From: Chroococcus sp. FPU101
GTDB taxonomy: Bacteria > Cyanobacteriota > Cyanobacteriia > Cyanobacteriales > Microcystaceae
Length of the DNA: 64,000 bases
NCBI RefSeq assembly: GCF_017312365.1
Contig: NZ_BLJI01000002.1
Location: forward strand, 310,001 to 374,000
Reading direction: 5' to 3'
Numbering within the stretch: the first letter of the stretch is position 1; the number at the start of each line of letters is the position of its first letter. The position numbers were made by a program, and so were the translations under genes. Shown in pieces: positions 11,201 through 20,112 of the stretch. A model generated the notes under the pieces. The model did not search any database. It had not been told where the DNA came from and was given only the letters and a program-made list of their open reading frames with translations.

Positions 11201-14200
11201 GATCGCGCTCAGGGTTTGATCTTCTCTAACGGTGCCAGTAATCGTCACTGTACCAAGATTATTGTTAGCAGGTGGAGGAACAACGGCAAAAACGACATCA
11301 CGGAAGTAGTTTGTATTTTCAAAAGATTGAGTGGGTCGCTTGTTGATCTGACCAAAGACTCCATTTGAGCCGTCTGCTACTGTTCTAAGGTCACCACGAC
11401 TGATTACACTGGCTAGCCCTCTAGACGTTGCGACATAGTAACCGTTACTATTGACCGAAACGATATAAGTAGTATTGGCTTTAATATTTAAAGGAACCTC
11501 TAGATCCTGCTCCTGCCAACCCGAAGCGGATTCATTCTCAAAAGTTACACTAGCCAGTAAAACGCCTGAAGTTGACCAGATTTTCCCTGTATGGCTTCCG
11601 ATTTCACTGGGTGACTTCCAGAAACGAATCGCTTGAATCTGCCCTGCCCTGACACTTCTAAATTCCATGCCAAGTTCATACACACTTCCATCGCTCAAAT
11701 CGATTGAGTTTGGAGTTTGGGCTGCAAATACGTTTTGTAAGCTGATGGCAATTGGGTTAGTCGGCTCACTGAAAATGGTTTCATTCCCGCCCTGAGCATC
11801 TGTATAGTTGGCACTGACCCGAACGAACTGACCGACGACAGTACTATCTAGGGTGAGAGTTCGGTTCGTTGCGCCAGTTAAATCAATCCAGGTACCATCT
11901 TGCAATTTTTGCCATTGATAGTTAATCGTTACTCCTGCCAGACCATCAATATCACTAACCGTAGCCATCAGGGTATTATTTTGAGCGGTTTTTCCACTAA
12001 CGGTGATCACACCGAGATCATTAACATTACTAACAAGCGATGTTGGATCACTGATCGCCGTTTCGTCGTTGTTTAGATCATCAGTATAACTCACCTGGAC
12101 TCGGACTGCTTTGTTAACTTGTGCAGCACTCAGGGTCAGGGTTTGGCTGGTTGCTCCGTCAATATTACTCCAAATGCCATTGTCTAATTGTTGCCACTGA
12201 TAGTTGATAATCGTTCCGCCTGCACCCTCAAGATCAACAACTGTTGCCGTCAGAGTTTCACGTTCTTGGGCTGCCCCACTGATCGTCACCGTACCAGGAT
12301 TATTATTACCTGGAGCCTCATTGACCGCAAAAACGACATCGCGGAAGTAGTTTGTATTTCTAAATGATTGAGTCGGCAGTGTATTGGAGTCACCAAACAC
12401 CCCGTTTGAACCATCAGCGATCGTTCTAAGATCACCACGACTAATCACATTCGCTAAACCGTTTTGCGTTGCTGCATAACGATTATTGCTATTGACTGAG
12501 ACAATATAGGTTGTATTCGCTTGAATCGTTAAAGGATTCGTCAACAGTTGTTCTTGCCAACCAGAGGCAGTTTCATTCTCGAAAGCCACACTCGCTAATA
12601 ACGTGCCTGATGTTGACCAGATTTTACCGATATGGGTTCCTGTTTCATTGGGTGATTTCCAGAAGCGAATTGCTTGAATCTGTCCTACCTTAACACTCTT
12701 AAATTCCATGCCAAGTTCGTAGGAAGATCCATCGCTTAAAGTGGTTTGGCTAGGGGTTTGATTGGCGGCGAACAGAGTTTGTAAACTGATGGCAATTGGG
12801 TTAGTTGCTTCACTAAAGATGTTTTCGCTACTGCCAAGAGCATCAGTGTAGTCGGCCCTGACGCGAATAATTTCACCGACCAAAGAACTGGTTAACGTCA
12901 GAGTTCGGCTGGTCACTCCAGCCAGATCAACCCAATCTCCATTATTCAACTTTTGCCACTGATAGTTGATCGTTACACCTGATAATCCATCATTATCGCT
13001 GACTGTAGCCGTTAGGGTGTTGCCCTGTGATGTTCTACCAGTAATTCCAACGATACCTAGATCATTAGTATTACTAACTACAGTTGTCGGATCGCTAGTG
13101 ATATTTTCGCTACTTCCTAAAAGATCAATATAAGTCGCTTTTACCCTAACTGATTTATTGACTTGAGCATCATCTAAAGTATAGGTTTGCTGAGTTGCTC
13201 CAGTAATATTACTCCAAGTACTGTTATTTAACTGCTGCCACTGATAGTTGATGGTTACTCCTGATAATCCATCTACATCATCTACAGTAGCCGTTAGAGT
13301 TTGGTCTTCTTGAACTGTACCAGCAATGGTCACTGTACCTAGGTTGTTTTCGGTTGGTGGTGGCTCAGGAATAAAGACAATATCCCGAAAGTAATTTGTG
13401 TTATTAAAAGATTGAATCGGTAGTGTATTGGGATCACCAAATACCCCATTGGAACCATCGGCAATTGTTCTAAGCTCACCACTACTAATTACATTAGTCA
13501 AGCCACTCGGTGTTGCAGCATAGTAAGTGTTAATATTAACTGAAACAATATAGGTCGTATTGGCATTAATATTGAGTAATGTGCTTAAATCTTGCTCTTG
13601 CCAACCTGAAGCGGTTTCATTCGTAAAAGTCGTACTTGCCAGCAGTTCTCCCGAAGTTGACCAGATTTTCCCTGCATGAGTTCCTGTTTCACTGGGTGCT
13701 TTCCAAAAACGAATGGCTTCAATTTGTCCGCCTCTAACACTACTAAACTCCATACCCAATTCATAGCCAACGCCATCGGTCAAATTGGTTAAGCTAGGAG
13801 TGGCCGTCGGCGCAAATAAGGTTGTATTTAATAAACCCTGATAGTTGTCGATCAAAGAGGATATAAAAGGTTGAATCGTTTCGATACTGCCAATGCTATA
13901 TTCTAGTGTCCAGTCACCTCCTTGGTGAGTTTCGCCTGTTAAATTAGTGGAAGCAGCAACATCTGTACCCGTAAGAGTGCTGATCTGTTGGATAAAGTTC
14001 TGCCCTGCTTCTTGATCTGCTACATTACAGCCAAAGAATAAAAGATCTGCATCAGAAGTCAGAGCCGTAGACCATTGCTGTAAGTCTGAATGGTACTGTT
14101 GAAGAGAATCGGAAGTCAGATGACTACTACCTAACTGTAGCTCGGCGGTATTGCCATGTGAAATAATGACAACACTGGTTAGATTCTGATAATAATGCAA

Positions 14201-14383
14201 CGTTTCTGTAATTTGAGTAATTCCATCTCGACTCGCATCTAATAAGACTTTGACATCAGTATTTAGACTCGCCAAAATAGTATTGATATCAGAAACATTT
14301 GTGTCAACAAAAGCTAAGGTTCTTGGAGGAGCAAAATAAGAATCTGTTTGCTCTCTAGTAGAGGAGTTAAGTGAGTTAAACAT
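8210..14383 (-). CDS. Giant repetitive protein: DUF4347, four DUF4082 plus Ig-like units, formamidase-like C-terminus
   Basis: 2057 residues. Approximate layout: 22-185 DUF4347 (ISHGNTAELQLG and LLFFGCNVAD), a domain common at the start of very large cyanobacterial surface or secreted proteins. From 189 to about 1580 there are four units of about 350 residues, each one DUF4082 domain (ELGMEF, AIRFWK, GKIWSTSG, TYIVSVN, NYFRD) followed by two Ig-like domains (INYQWQ core). From 1585 to 2057 there is a domain resembling the C-terminal domain of N,N-dimethylformamidase large subunits (YRLGYYGGDGG, SAGHDEYWS, FFSSNTAYWR). There is no N-terminal signal peptide, so export by a type I system is the likely route (inference). 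No PEP-CTERM tail is present. It follows the terminator of the sugar operon and so probably has its own promoter in 14384-14530. Confidence 0.85.
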   Translation of the reverse strand: MFNSLNSSTREQTDSYFAPPRTLAFVDTNVSDINTILASLNTDVKVLLDASRDGITQITETLHYYQNLTSVVIISHGNTAELQLGSSHLTSDSLQQYHSDLQQWSTALTSDADLLFFGCNVADQEAGQNFIQQISTLTGTDVAASTNLTGETHQGGDWTLEYSIGSIETIQPFISSLIDNYQGLLNTTLFAPTATPSLTNLTDGVGYELGMEFSSVRGGQIEAIRFWKAPSETGTHAGKIWSTSGELLASTTFTNETASGWQEQDLSTLLNINANTTYIVSVNINTYYAATPSGLTNVISSGELRTIADGSNGVFGDPNTLPIQSFNNTNYFRDIVFIPEPPPTENNLGTVTIAGTVQEDQTLTATVDDVDGLSGVTINYQWQQLNNSTWSNITGATQQTYTLDDAQVNKSVRVKATYIDLLGSSENITSDPTTVVSNTNDLGIVGITGRTSQGNTLTATVSDNDGLSGVTINYQWQKLNNGDWVDLAGVTSRTLTLTSSLVGEIIRVRADYTDALGSSENIFSEATNPIAISLQTLFAANQTPSQTTLSDGSSYELGMEFKSVKVGQIQAIRFWKSPNETGTHIGKIWSTSGTLLASVAFENETASGWQEQLLTNPLTIQANTTYIVSVNSNNRYAATQNGLANVISRGDLRTIADGSNGVFGDSNTLPTQSFRNTNYFRDVVFAVNEAPGNNNPGTVTISGAAQERETLTATVVDLEGAGGTIINYQWQQLDNGIWSNIDGATSQTLTLSAAQVNKAVRVQVSYTDDLNNDETAISDPTSLVSNVNDLGVITVSGKTAQNNTLMATVSDIDGLAGVTINYQWQKLQDGTWIDLTGATNRTLTLDSTVVGQFVRVSANYTDAQGGNETIFSEPTNPIAISLQNVFAAQTPNSIDLSDGSVYELGMEFRSVRAGQIQAIRFWKSPSEIGSHTGKIWSTSGVLLASVTFENESASGWQEQDLEVPLNIKANTTYIVSVNSNGYYVATSRGLASVISRGDLRTVADGSNGVFGQINKRPTQSFENTNYFRDVVFAVVPPPANNNLGTVTITGTVREDQTLSAIVGDADGLSDVTINYQWQQFDNGNWTDIERATGETLTLGDAQVNKLLRVMVNYVDEQGNSEELISVATPLVINVNDPGSISINGRREQGNILIGLVEDNDGLSGIETIVTIDYQWQQLINGTWTNIIGATTASIELNSSFVGQQIRLRADYTDTLGTNETLFSNPTIPIVAHLDTFFTPALTPTQTNLNDGNAYELGMEFTSLRSGQIHGIRFWKAANEIGTHIGKIWSTSGTLLASVTFINETPSGWQEQILETPLNIQANTTYIVSVNSNRSYVAISNGLGNSIISGDFRTIADNSNGVYGQPNTLPTQSFKNSNYFRDIIFVVNPPPVNNNPGTATVSGIVEENRTLTATVTDTDGLSNVTINYQWQQLDNGTWSDIDEENRKTLVLGDEQVNKSVRVRVSYIDVLGSSEDVFSADTIAVTNINDPGATLLSGSAVSGQTLKANVIDDDGITNVTITYQWQVFNNNTWSNLSGASAQMLTINSSLLDKQVRAITTYTDAHGTSENALTKEVTIAAQNQIVLENQQPGTRNWEITDLADNNEIAGYASATSVNKGGYLPLKVSLKQLGKYRIDIYRLGYYGGDGGRFIVSSGELDGVTQSGPTTDPTTKLVEYKWNTSYNVLVGNDWTSGLYIAKLTEISSNKQSQIWFAVRDDERPADIGFQASFTTYQAYNNYGGYSLYNANSSGEQRAFAVSFDRPMAPTHLGTVNNDGYNVNNMLAWEYHKVRWLESQGYDISYYTNLDVAVNPLQLYSQRTFLSAGHDEYWSMEMRDHVEQARDRGTNLAFFSSNTAYWRVRFEPSSSGEANRVMVCYKQSWGLDPVAQNDVSQATTTFRSSEVNRPENALMGIMYTGNTFGGTQGFDFIPINPSDPYYNGCCPECGPLRGLVGYEWDSVVNNGFTPPGLVVLGQSNVIPTDDLPDLPSGTNVTVANAVRFTTASGARVFSIGSNHWVWGLDSDRLNDPRTDPRAQQFAVNIFADMGAIPMTPSAGIIIP
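9650..13820 (-). repeat. Four tandem repeats of about 1.05 kb inside the giant gene
   Basis: The DUF4082 segments begin near 13815, 12770, 11730 and 10670 on the minus strand, a period of 1.04-1.06 kb. Each is followed by two Ig-like domains, giving eight Ig-like copies in all. The copies are similar but clearly diverged, as seen in the repeated phrases for GKIWSTSG and NYFRDVVF. This fits internal duplication followed by drift. The region is a candidate for copy-number change by recombination and for assembly error. Confidence 0.85.
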
Positions 14384-14530
14384 AGAAGTTTCGCTTAATT
14401 TAAATTTAATTTATGATAGTTTTTAATAGCATGAGATATAAATATAAAGAGTTTGATATCGAAACCCCTACGATGTATATAATTAAAAAACTGTTGTAAT
14501 AAATGATTTAAAAATAAAATAATCAAAAAA

Positions 14531-14556
14531 TCGCCTTAAGAAAAAGCTCAAGGCGA
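14531..14556 (-). terminator. Rho-independent terminator of the sugar-biosynthesis operon
   Basis: On the minus strand the sequence reads TCGCCTTGAGC, a short A/T-containing loop, then an arm ending AAGGCGA, followed directly by TTTTTT. It lies 26 bases downstream of the stop codon of the DegT aminotransferase at 14582. This separates the polysaccharide operon from the giant gene below it. Confidence 0.8.
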
Positions 14557-14581
14557 CGACATTGGTTTTAATTGAAACTTT

Positions 14582-15739
14582 TTAGACTTGACAGGCAGTT
14601 TTTAAGATATTAACAATATAGTCTTGCTCCGCTTCTGTCATTTGATAATAAAGTGGTATTAAAATAGCGGAATCTTGAGCCTGTTCGCTTTCAATTAATG
14701 ATTGTTCTGCTTTAAAGTGTTTTAGATAGGCGGGTTCTCGGTGAGCGCACATAATCCCCCGTCGCGTCGCCACTCCCATATCGAGCATTGCTTGCATTAA
14801 CTGTCGTTGGTCTAATTGATTTGGTAGACGAACACAATAGCTCTGCCAATTACTTTTTGCCCATCTGGGTTCTGTGGGTAATTTTAATTCTAAATCGCTT
14901 AACTTTTTAGAATACTGTTGGGCGAGGAAACGGCGACGGCTGACAATCTCTGGTAGGCGTTTGAGTTGTTCGCGTCCGACAGCAGCTTGAAGATCCGTCA
15001 TGCGATAGTTATACCCCAACATGGGATAGGATTCAAAAATTACCTGTTTGGCTCCATGACGTACAGTATCGGAAACATCCATGCTGTGTTGTCGCCAGAG
15101 GTGAAAGAGTCGATTCCATTCAGGATTAGCTGTGGTAATCATTCCCCCATCACCTGTCGTAATCACTTTGCGCGGGTGAAAGGAAAAGCAGGCAATATCT
15201 CCATGAGGTTTACCGATTTTTTCCCACTGCTCGTCCCAGAGAATTTCACTACCAATGGCACACGCGGCATCTTCAATTACAGGTAAATGATAGTGATTAG
15301 CGATCGCCAAAATCGCTTTGAGATCACAAGGCATTCCCATTTGATGAACCACCAAAATAGCACGAGTGCGATCGCTGATAGCATTTTCAATTAACATCGG
15401 GTTGATATTATAGGTTTGGGGTTCAATATCGACAAATACAGGAATTGCCCCACAGTAGCGAATACTATTTGCTGTGGCTATATAGGAGTGGCTGACGGTA
15501 ATTACTTCATCATTGGGTTGTACCCCAACGGCTAAGAGGGCTAAGTGTAGAGCCGTTGTACAATTAGAAACTGCACAGGCATATTTAGCCCCGACGGTTG
15601 CCGCAAACTCTTGTTCAAAAGCCGCAACTTCTGGCCCCTGTGTGACCCAACCTGAGCGAATTGCACGAGTGACCGCCTCGGCTTCTGCGTCTCCTAGCCA
15701 GGGTTTAGCGATGGCAATGCTTTGTTTTACTTCAAACAT
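14582..15739 (-). CDS. DegT/DnrJ/EryC1/StrS-family aminotransferase
   Basis: 385 residues, normal for the family. The PLP-binding lysine is in FSFHPRKVITTGDGG (Lys191), with EDAAC at 156-160 holding the aspartate that contacts the pyridine nitrogen. These enzymes transfer an amino group from glutamate to a nucleotide-linked keto sugar, or in some cases dehydrate the sugar. It overlaps the upstream epimerase gene by 8 bases and is the last gene before a terminator, so it belongs to the same operon. It is the second DegT enzyme of the cassette, which suggests the polymer has two amino sugars or that the two act on different intermediates. Confidence 0.9.
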   Translation of the reverse strand: MFEVKQSIAIAKPWLGDAEAEAVTRAIRSGWVTQGPEVAAFEQEFAATVGAKYACAVSNCTTALHLALLAVGVQPNDEVITVSHSYIATANSIRYCGAIPVFVDIEPQTYNINPMLIENAISDRTRAILVVHQMGMPCDLKAILAIANHYHLPVIEDAACAIGSEILWDEQWEKIGKPHGDIACFSFHPRKVITTGDGGMITTANPEWNRLFHLWRQHSMDVSDTVRHGAKQVIFESYPMLGYNYRMTDLQAAVGREQLKRLPEIVSRRRFLAQQYSKKLSDLELKLPTEPRWAKSNWQSYCVRLPNQLDQRQLMQAMLDMGVATRRGIMCAHREPAYLKHFKAEQSLIESEQAQDSAILIPLYYQMTEAEQDYIVNILKTACQV

Positions 15740-16706
15740 GATTGATTTCCTTGACCTGCTTTTGTTGGTACCACCAATTGACTAACCGTCGTAATCCTTC
15801 TTCTAGAGAGACTTGTGCTTTAAAACCCAGAAGTTTTTCTGTTTTACTAAGATCAGCTAACCGCCGTTGCACAGGATTCACTTTACGTTCTGGCCGATAT
15901 TCTGGTGCCAAATCTGAACCCATTACTTTAGCTAAATCATAAGCAAGTTCATTAAGACTCGTTTCAATGCCACTGGCAATATTAAAAGCTTGATCCGTGA
16001 CATTGGCTTGAGCAGCAAGGATATTCGCTCTGGCAATATCTTCAATATAAATAAAATCCATCGTCTGCTGACCATCACCGAAAATCAGAGGTGGTTGTCC
16101 TGCGGCGATACGTTCCATCCAGCGAATCAGAACTTCTGTGTAAACACCATAAATATCCATGCGCGGCCCATAGATATTAAAGTAGCGAAGTACAACATAG
16201 TCTAAGCCATACATTTGATAGAAGCTGCGTAACAACCCTTCATTAAACGTTTTGGTTGCCCCATAAATCGTTAAGTTGTTGTAGGGATGATGAGCCTCGG
16301 TGGTGGGAAATTCTTCTGCCATTCCGTATACTGAAGCGGATGACGCAGCAACGACTTTTTTCACACCCGCTTTGACGGCTGCTTCTAAAACGTTGAAAGT
16401 ACCGTCTGCCATAACTTCCAAGGCAAGACGAGGATCTTCGGCGCATTGGGTGATCCGAATTGCGGCTTGGTGAAAGACCAGATCAACATCCTGCATCAAA
16501 TCCGCTAAAAGGGTACGATCTCGAATATCACCTTCGACCACTTTTACAGATCCTTGCTCCAGTGACCAGGATAGATTTTGTAGGCATCCACGGCTAAAGT
16601 TATCGAGGATGATAATTTCGGCAGCTTGTTCTTGAACTAATAAGTCAGCGATGTGAGAACCAACTAAACCCGCGCCACCAGTAATTAAAATTCTGCTATT
16701 GTGCAT
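15732..16706 (-). CDS. NAD-dependent sugar epimerase/dehydratase (extended SDR)
   Basis: 324 residues. The Rossmann glycine motif GGAGLVG is at residues 10-16, the NAD-ribose aspartate is in ILDNFSRG, and the catalytic Tyr148 and Lys152 lie in IYGATK, with Ser123 or Ser124 in SSASVYG. The best match is the UDP-glucose/UDP-N-acetylglucosamine 4-epimerase group (GalE/WbpP type), although dehydratases share these motifs. It overlaps both neighbours (11 and 8 bases), so it is translated from the same message. The likely role is making an epimerised UDP-sugar for the polysaccharide; the exact substrate cannot be read from the sequence. Confidence 0.88.
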   Translation of the reverse strand: MHNSRILITGGAGLVGSHIADLLVQEQAAEIIILDNFSRGCLQNLSWSLEQGSVKVVEGDIRDRTLLADLMQDVDLVFHQAAIRITQCAEDPRLALEVMADGTFNVLEAAVKAGVKKVVAASSASVYGMAEEFPTTEAHHPYNNLTIYGATKTFNEGLLRSFYQMYGLDYVVLRYFNIYGPRMDIYGVYTEVLIRWMERIAAGQPPLIFGDGQQTMDFIYIEDIARANILAAQANVTDQAFNIASGIETSLNELAYDLAKVMGSDLAPEYRPERKVNPVQRRLADLSKTEKLLGFKAQVSLEEGLRRLVNWWYQQKQVKEINHV

Positions 16707-17418
16707 CTTGTGTCCTACTTTCTAAAGTTTCAGATCCTTCTCGCCATCGGAGAAAACGGGCAGGAACCCCAACGACGATCGCATAGGGGGGTACATCCTG
16801 AGTAACAACGGCTCCAGCACCGACGATACTGTGTTTACCAATGGTCACACCAGGGAGAATTGTGGCATTCATACCAATATCGGCTCCTGTTTCAACTTTG
16901 ACGGATTTGATTTCCAGAGTTGTTTGAATAATGGGAGCATCTAGGGGAATACCCGTATGAGTTGAACCCAGTACTTTTGCACCTGGGCCCCAACCCACAT
17001 AATCTTCGATGATTAAATCACGAGCATCAAAATAACTTTGTGGGCCGATCCAAACGTGATTACCAATCCTACAAGTCCCATCAAATCTACCTTGGATGTA
17101 GCTTTGTGAACCGATAAAGACATGATCACCAATTTCAAAGGTTTCTAAATGCTTAAAGCCGACCTGACTATTAATCTGAACCTGATGACCGAATTGACGG
17201 GCTACAGCACGCCAAATTGCCCGCCGCATTAATCGCTCAAAATCACCATCACTGGCAACAAAGCGGGCGTATAGATCAATTAATGATTCAGGAGTATACT
17301 GATGCTTTAAATATTCTGCGAGTTCAATTTCAAAGTTAGGATCGAGTTTGGTGTCTTGTAAGCCATGCACAGGCTTGACCAGTCTTGATTTTAAACTCAT
17401 TTTAGCGATTTCATTCAC
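16696..17418 (-). CDS. Left-handed beta-helix (hexapeptide) acyltransferase
   Basis: 240 residues. From about residue 85 hexapeptide turns repeat ([48 protein letters not shown]), ending in the [17 protein letters not shown] tail typical of sugar O- or N-acetyltransferases that use acetyl-CoA. The N-terminal 80 residues are helical and not shared with the simplest WbpD-type enzymes. The start at 17418 is GTG and overlaps the previous stop (GTGA); an in-frame ATG at 17400 is the alternative. The enzyme probably acetylates a sugar of the polymer or its precursor. Confidence 0.85.
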   Translation of the reverse strand: MNEIAKMSLKSRLVKPVHGLQDTKLDPNFEIELAEYLKHQYTPESLIDLYARFVASDGDFERLMRRAIWRAVARQFGHQVQINSQVGFKHLETFEIGDHVFIGSQSYIQGRFDGTCRIGNHVWIGPQSYFDARDLIIEDYVGWGPGAKVLGSTHTGIPLDAPIIQTTLEIKSVKVETGADIGMNATILPGVTIGKHSIVGAGAVVTQDVPPYAIVVGVPARFLRWREGSETLESRTQDAQ

Positions 17419-18536
17419 GTCAGTTTTTTTCTCCTTTTAATAGCACTCTGCTGTAACGATAACCATTGCAATCTGCATTTGTAACTTTGAGTGAGTTCAG
17501 CAAACATCGGTAGGGAGAGGACTTCTTGGGCGGCGGCTTCTGCTTGGGGAAAATCCCCTCTCTGATAACCGAGATCGGCATAAGCGGGTTGGAGATGGAC
17601 GGGAACAGGATAATGTATTCCTGTTTGAATTCTCTGTTGACTGAGGATTTGTTGAAGTCGCTCCCGTTTAGAGGTGCGGATTGCATAAATATGATAGACA
17701 TGATGGCTATAAGGCATGACAGTCGGTGTAAGGACTTTGGAGTCTGCCAGTAATTGGTCATACCGTGCAGCATGGCTACGCCGTGCTTCTGTCCAAGCAT
17801 CTAAATAACGTAACTTAACGCGCAAAATAGCCCCCTGTATACTATCCATCCGATAGTTGTAGCCTCTGAGAATATGGTGATAGCGGCTGGCTTGTCCCCA
17901 ATCACGTAACATCTGAATGGTACTTGCATACTCAGGATTATTCGTGACGACGATTCCACCCTCTCCATAAGCTCCTAAGTTTTTGCCAGGATAAAAACTA
18001 AAACAACCTAAGTCGCCGATACTTCCGACACGTTGCCCTTGATACTCGGCGCGATGAGCTTGGGCAGCATCTTCGATCACGACTAAACCATACCGCCGCG
18101 CGATTTCTAAAATCGGCTCCATATCGGCGGGCTGACCATACAAATGTACGGGGATAATAGCTTTGGTTCGCTCTGTGATAGCTTTTTCAATTTGTGTGAC
18201 ATCAATAGTGTAGGAAACGGGATCAATATCCACAAAGACAGGACTAGCACCCGTATAGCTAATGGCCGCTACGGTCGCAATAAATGTGAATGGCACTGTA
18301 ATCACCTCATCCCCTACACCAATGCCAGCCGCGAGTAGGGCTAGGTGTAAAGCACTGGTTCCCGTATTAACTGCAATCCCATATTCGGCATCGCAATATT
18401 CGGCAAATTCTACCTCTAAATTGGTTACATCTTCGCCGAGAACATATTGTGTACTTTCTAAAACTTTTAAGACGGCGGTATCGATTTCATCTTTAATACT
18501 TATGTACTGTTCTTTTAGATCGACAAAGGGAATCAT
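17415..18536 (-). CDS. DegT/DnrJ/EryC1/StrS-family aminotransferase (WbpE-like)
   Basis: 373 residues. The PLP lysine is Lys185 in [16 protein letters not shown], with EDAAQAH at 155-161. The order oxidoreductase, aminotransferase and WbpD-like acetyltransferase matches the WbpB-WbpE-WbpD steps that turn UDP-N-acetylglucosaminuronic acid into the 2,3-diacetamido sugar, so this could be the 3-oxo-sugar aminotransferase (inference). The start overlaps the upstream stop by 4 bases (ATGA). After LPMFAELTQ near 17490 the reading frame gives an atypical basic tail ending KRRKKLT. A shift of one base would restore a family-like ending (QIAMVIV), so a small indel near 17485 is possible. Confidence 0.88.
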   Translation of the reverse strand: MIPFVDLKEQYISIKDEIDTAVLKVLESTQYVLGEDVTNLEVEFAEYCDAEYGIAVNTGTSALHLALLAAGIGVGDEVITVPFTFIATVAAISYTGASPVFVDIDPVSYTIDVTQIEKAITERTKAIIPVHLYGQPADMEPILEIARRYGLVVIEDAAQAHRAEYQGQRVGSIGDLGCFSFYPGKNLGAYGEGGIVVTNNPEYASTIQMLRDWGQASRYHHILRGYNYRMDSIQGAILRVKLRYLDAWTEARRSHAARYDQLLADSKVLTPTVMPYSHHVYHIYAIRTSKRERLQQILSQQRIQTGIHYPVPVHLQPAYADLGYQRGDFPQAEAAAQEVLSLPMFAELTQSYKCRLQWLSLQQSAIKRRKKLT

Positions 18537-19561
18537 GCAGCCACCTCAGCTAAATCTAATTCAATCAAGCGACCTTGTTTCTTTAAAGACTCTGTCGCAG
18601 CTTCAAGAATTCTGACGACTCGCAGTCCTGCTTCCCCATCGGTAATCGGCTGTTTTCCGTGTTCAATACAACTGATAAAATGTTGAGCCTCTACCCGTAG
18701 TGCTTCGGTCATTTCTAACTTGGGGGCCCACATATCCCCAGTGCGATAACCAATCAACATTTTATAAAGATTTTCTGAACTGCCATTGAGGGTAATGCCT
18801 TTATCATAAACTTTGAGTTTTTCACTTGGTTCTAAGTCGTCAAAAACAATCATCTTTTGGTTGCCACCAATCAAGGTACGACGCACTTTAACGGGGGCTA
18901 ACCAGTTGACATGAATGTGCGCCATTAAGTTACCTGCAAAGAATAACGTTAGATAAGCAATATTTTCGGGTTCTCCTGCAATATGACTCATTCCTGTTGC
19001 TGAAACTGCATAGGGATGGGCTTGTAAGACATAATCCATCATCGAGAGATCGTGAACCGCGAGATCCCAAATGACATTAACATCATGCTGAAATAGCCCC
19101 AGATTGACTCGTACCGAATCATAGTAATAAATATCCCCTAATCCCTGATTTGCGACTAACTCTCGCATTTTTTGAACGGCCCCTGTATAAACAAAAGTAT
19201 GATCCACCATCAGTACTAGATTGCGCCGTTTCGCTTCGTCAATCAACCGCATTGCTTGTTCCGATGAGGGAGTCATCGGTTTTTCGACCAAAACGTGTTT
19301 ACCCGCTTTTAAAGCCGCTAAAGCAAGATCAAAGTGCGATGAAACAGGAGTAGCGATCGCAATTGCATCGATTTGGGGATCAGCAAAGAGATCGTGACTA
19401 TTCGTCGTAACTCTTATTTTGGGATATCGTTCTTGAACCTTGTTCAGTCGTTCTAAGCTAAAATCACTGACCATACTGACTTGAACGCCTGGAACTTCAA
19501 TAAAATTGCGAACGAGATTCGGCCCCCAATAGCCATAACCAATAACACCGATATTAATCAT
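18533..19561 (-). CDS. Gfo/Idh/MocA oxidoreductase, WbpB-like
   Basis: 342 residues. The N-terminal Rossmann motif GYGYWGPNL (residues 8-16) binds NAD(P), and VEKPMT near residue 95 holds the family's conserved lysine-proline. The second domain includes [12 protein letters not shown], with the histidine usual in the active site. In surface-polysaccharide loci this family oxidises C3 of UDP-N-acetylglucosaminuronic acid before transamination, which fits the aminotransferase that follows with a 4-base overlap and the WbpD-like acetyltransferase that precedes it. The C6 dehydrogenase (WbpA type) that would supply the substrate is not in this window. Confidence 0.88.
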   Translation of the reverse strand: MINIGVIGYGYWGPNLVRNFIEVPGVQVSMVSDFSLERLNKVQERYPKIRVTTNSHDLFADPQIDAIAIATPVSSHFDLALAALKAGKHVLVEKPMTPSSEQAMRLIDEAKRRNLVLMVDHTFVYTGAVQKMRELVANQGLGDIYYYDSVRVNLGLFQHDVNVIWDLAVHDLSMMDYVLQAHPYAVSATGMSHIAGEPENIAYLTLFFAGNLMAHIHVNWLAPVKVRRTLIGGNQKMIVFDDLEPSEKLKVYDKGITLNGSSENLYKMLIGYRTGDMWAPKLEMTEALRVEAQHFISCIEHGKQPITDGEAGLRVVRILEAATESLKKQGRLIELDLAEVAA

Positions 19562-19578
19562 TTTTTTCCTGATTTTTA

Positions 19579-20094
19579 TTAAAATTGATGACCGTTTAGA
19601 ACCATTTCGAGTTGATCGCGTTTTTCTCGAACATCGCCAACAATGCGGCTCGGAACACCAACGACGATCGCATAGTCTGGAACATCACGGGTCACGACTG
19701 AACCCGCCCCGATGATCGCTTTTTGACCAATGGTCACACCTGGTAAAATCGTGGCATTACTCCCAATAGCCGCTCCGAATTTGACAAGTGTTTCCACCGT
19801 ATCCCAGTCTGAATCAGTTTTTAAAGTTCCATCTTCATTCGTGGCGCGGGGATACACATCATTGGTAAACATCACGCCGTGACCGATAAACACCTCATCT
19901 TCTAGAATCACTCCTTCACAGAGAAAACTGTGGGATGAAATCTTACATCGACTGCCAACCAATACGGTTTTTTGGATCTCGACAAAGGTACCAATCTTGG
20001 TATCATCGCCAATTTCACAACCGTAGAGATTGACCAAATCGGGTTGAAAAATTTTTACGTTTTTGCCTAACTTTACGTCTTTACTGACTGCCAT
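19579..20094 (-). CDS. Sugar N-acetyltransferase, WbpD/WlbB-like hexapeptide protein
   Basis: 171 residues, all left-handed beta-helix. The segments FVEIQKTVLVG, KISSHSFLCEGV and FIGHGVMFTNDVYPRAT are the hallmark of the WbpD/WlbB group that acetylates the 3-amino group of a UDP-2-acetamido-3-amino uronic acid, using acetyl-CoA. The end, [15 protein letters not shown], closes the helix. GAGGAAAC lies a few bases before the ATG and serves as a ribosome binding site. The genes on either side (Gfo/Idh enzyme downstream, Wzt ATPase upstream) support a role in making the amino-uronic acid of the exported polymer. Confidence 0.88.
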   Translation of the reverse strand: MAVSKDVKLGKNVKIFQPDLVNLYGCEIGDDTKIGTFVEIQKTVLVGSRCKISSHSFLCEGVILEDEVFIGHGVMFTNDVYPRATNEDGTLKTDSDWDTVETLVKFGAAIGSNATILPGVTIGQKAIIGAGSVVTRDVPDYAIVVGVPSRIVGDVREKRDQLEMVLNGHQF

Positions 20095-20112
20095 GTTTCC
20101 TCATTTTCTAAA

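Noticed and set aside
8210-14383. PEP-CTERM tail on the giant protein as an exosortase substrate
   Set aside because: The C-terminus (MTPSAGIIIP) has neither the PEP motif nor a following helix and basic cluster.
14966-15286. 106-codon plus-strand frame inside the DegT aminotransferase gene
   Set aside because: It is antisense to a well-conserved gene and has no recognisable protein features.
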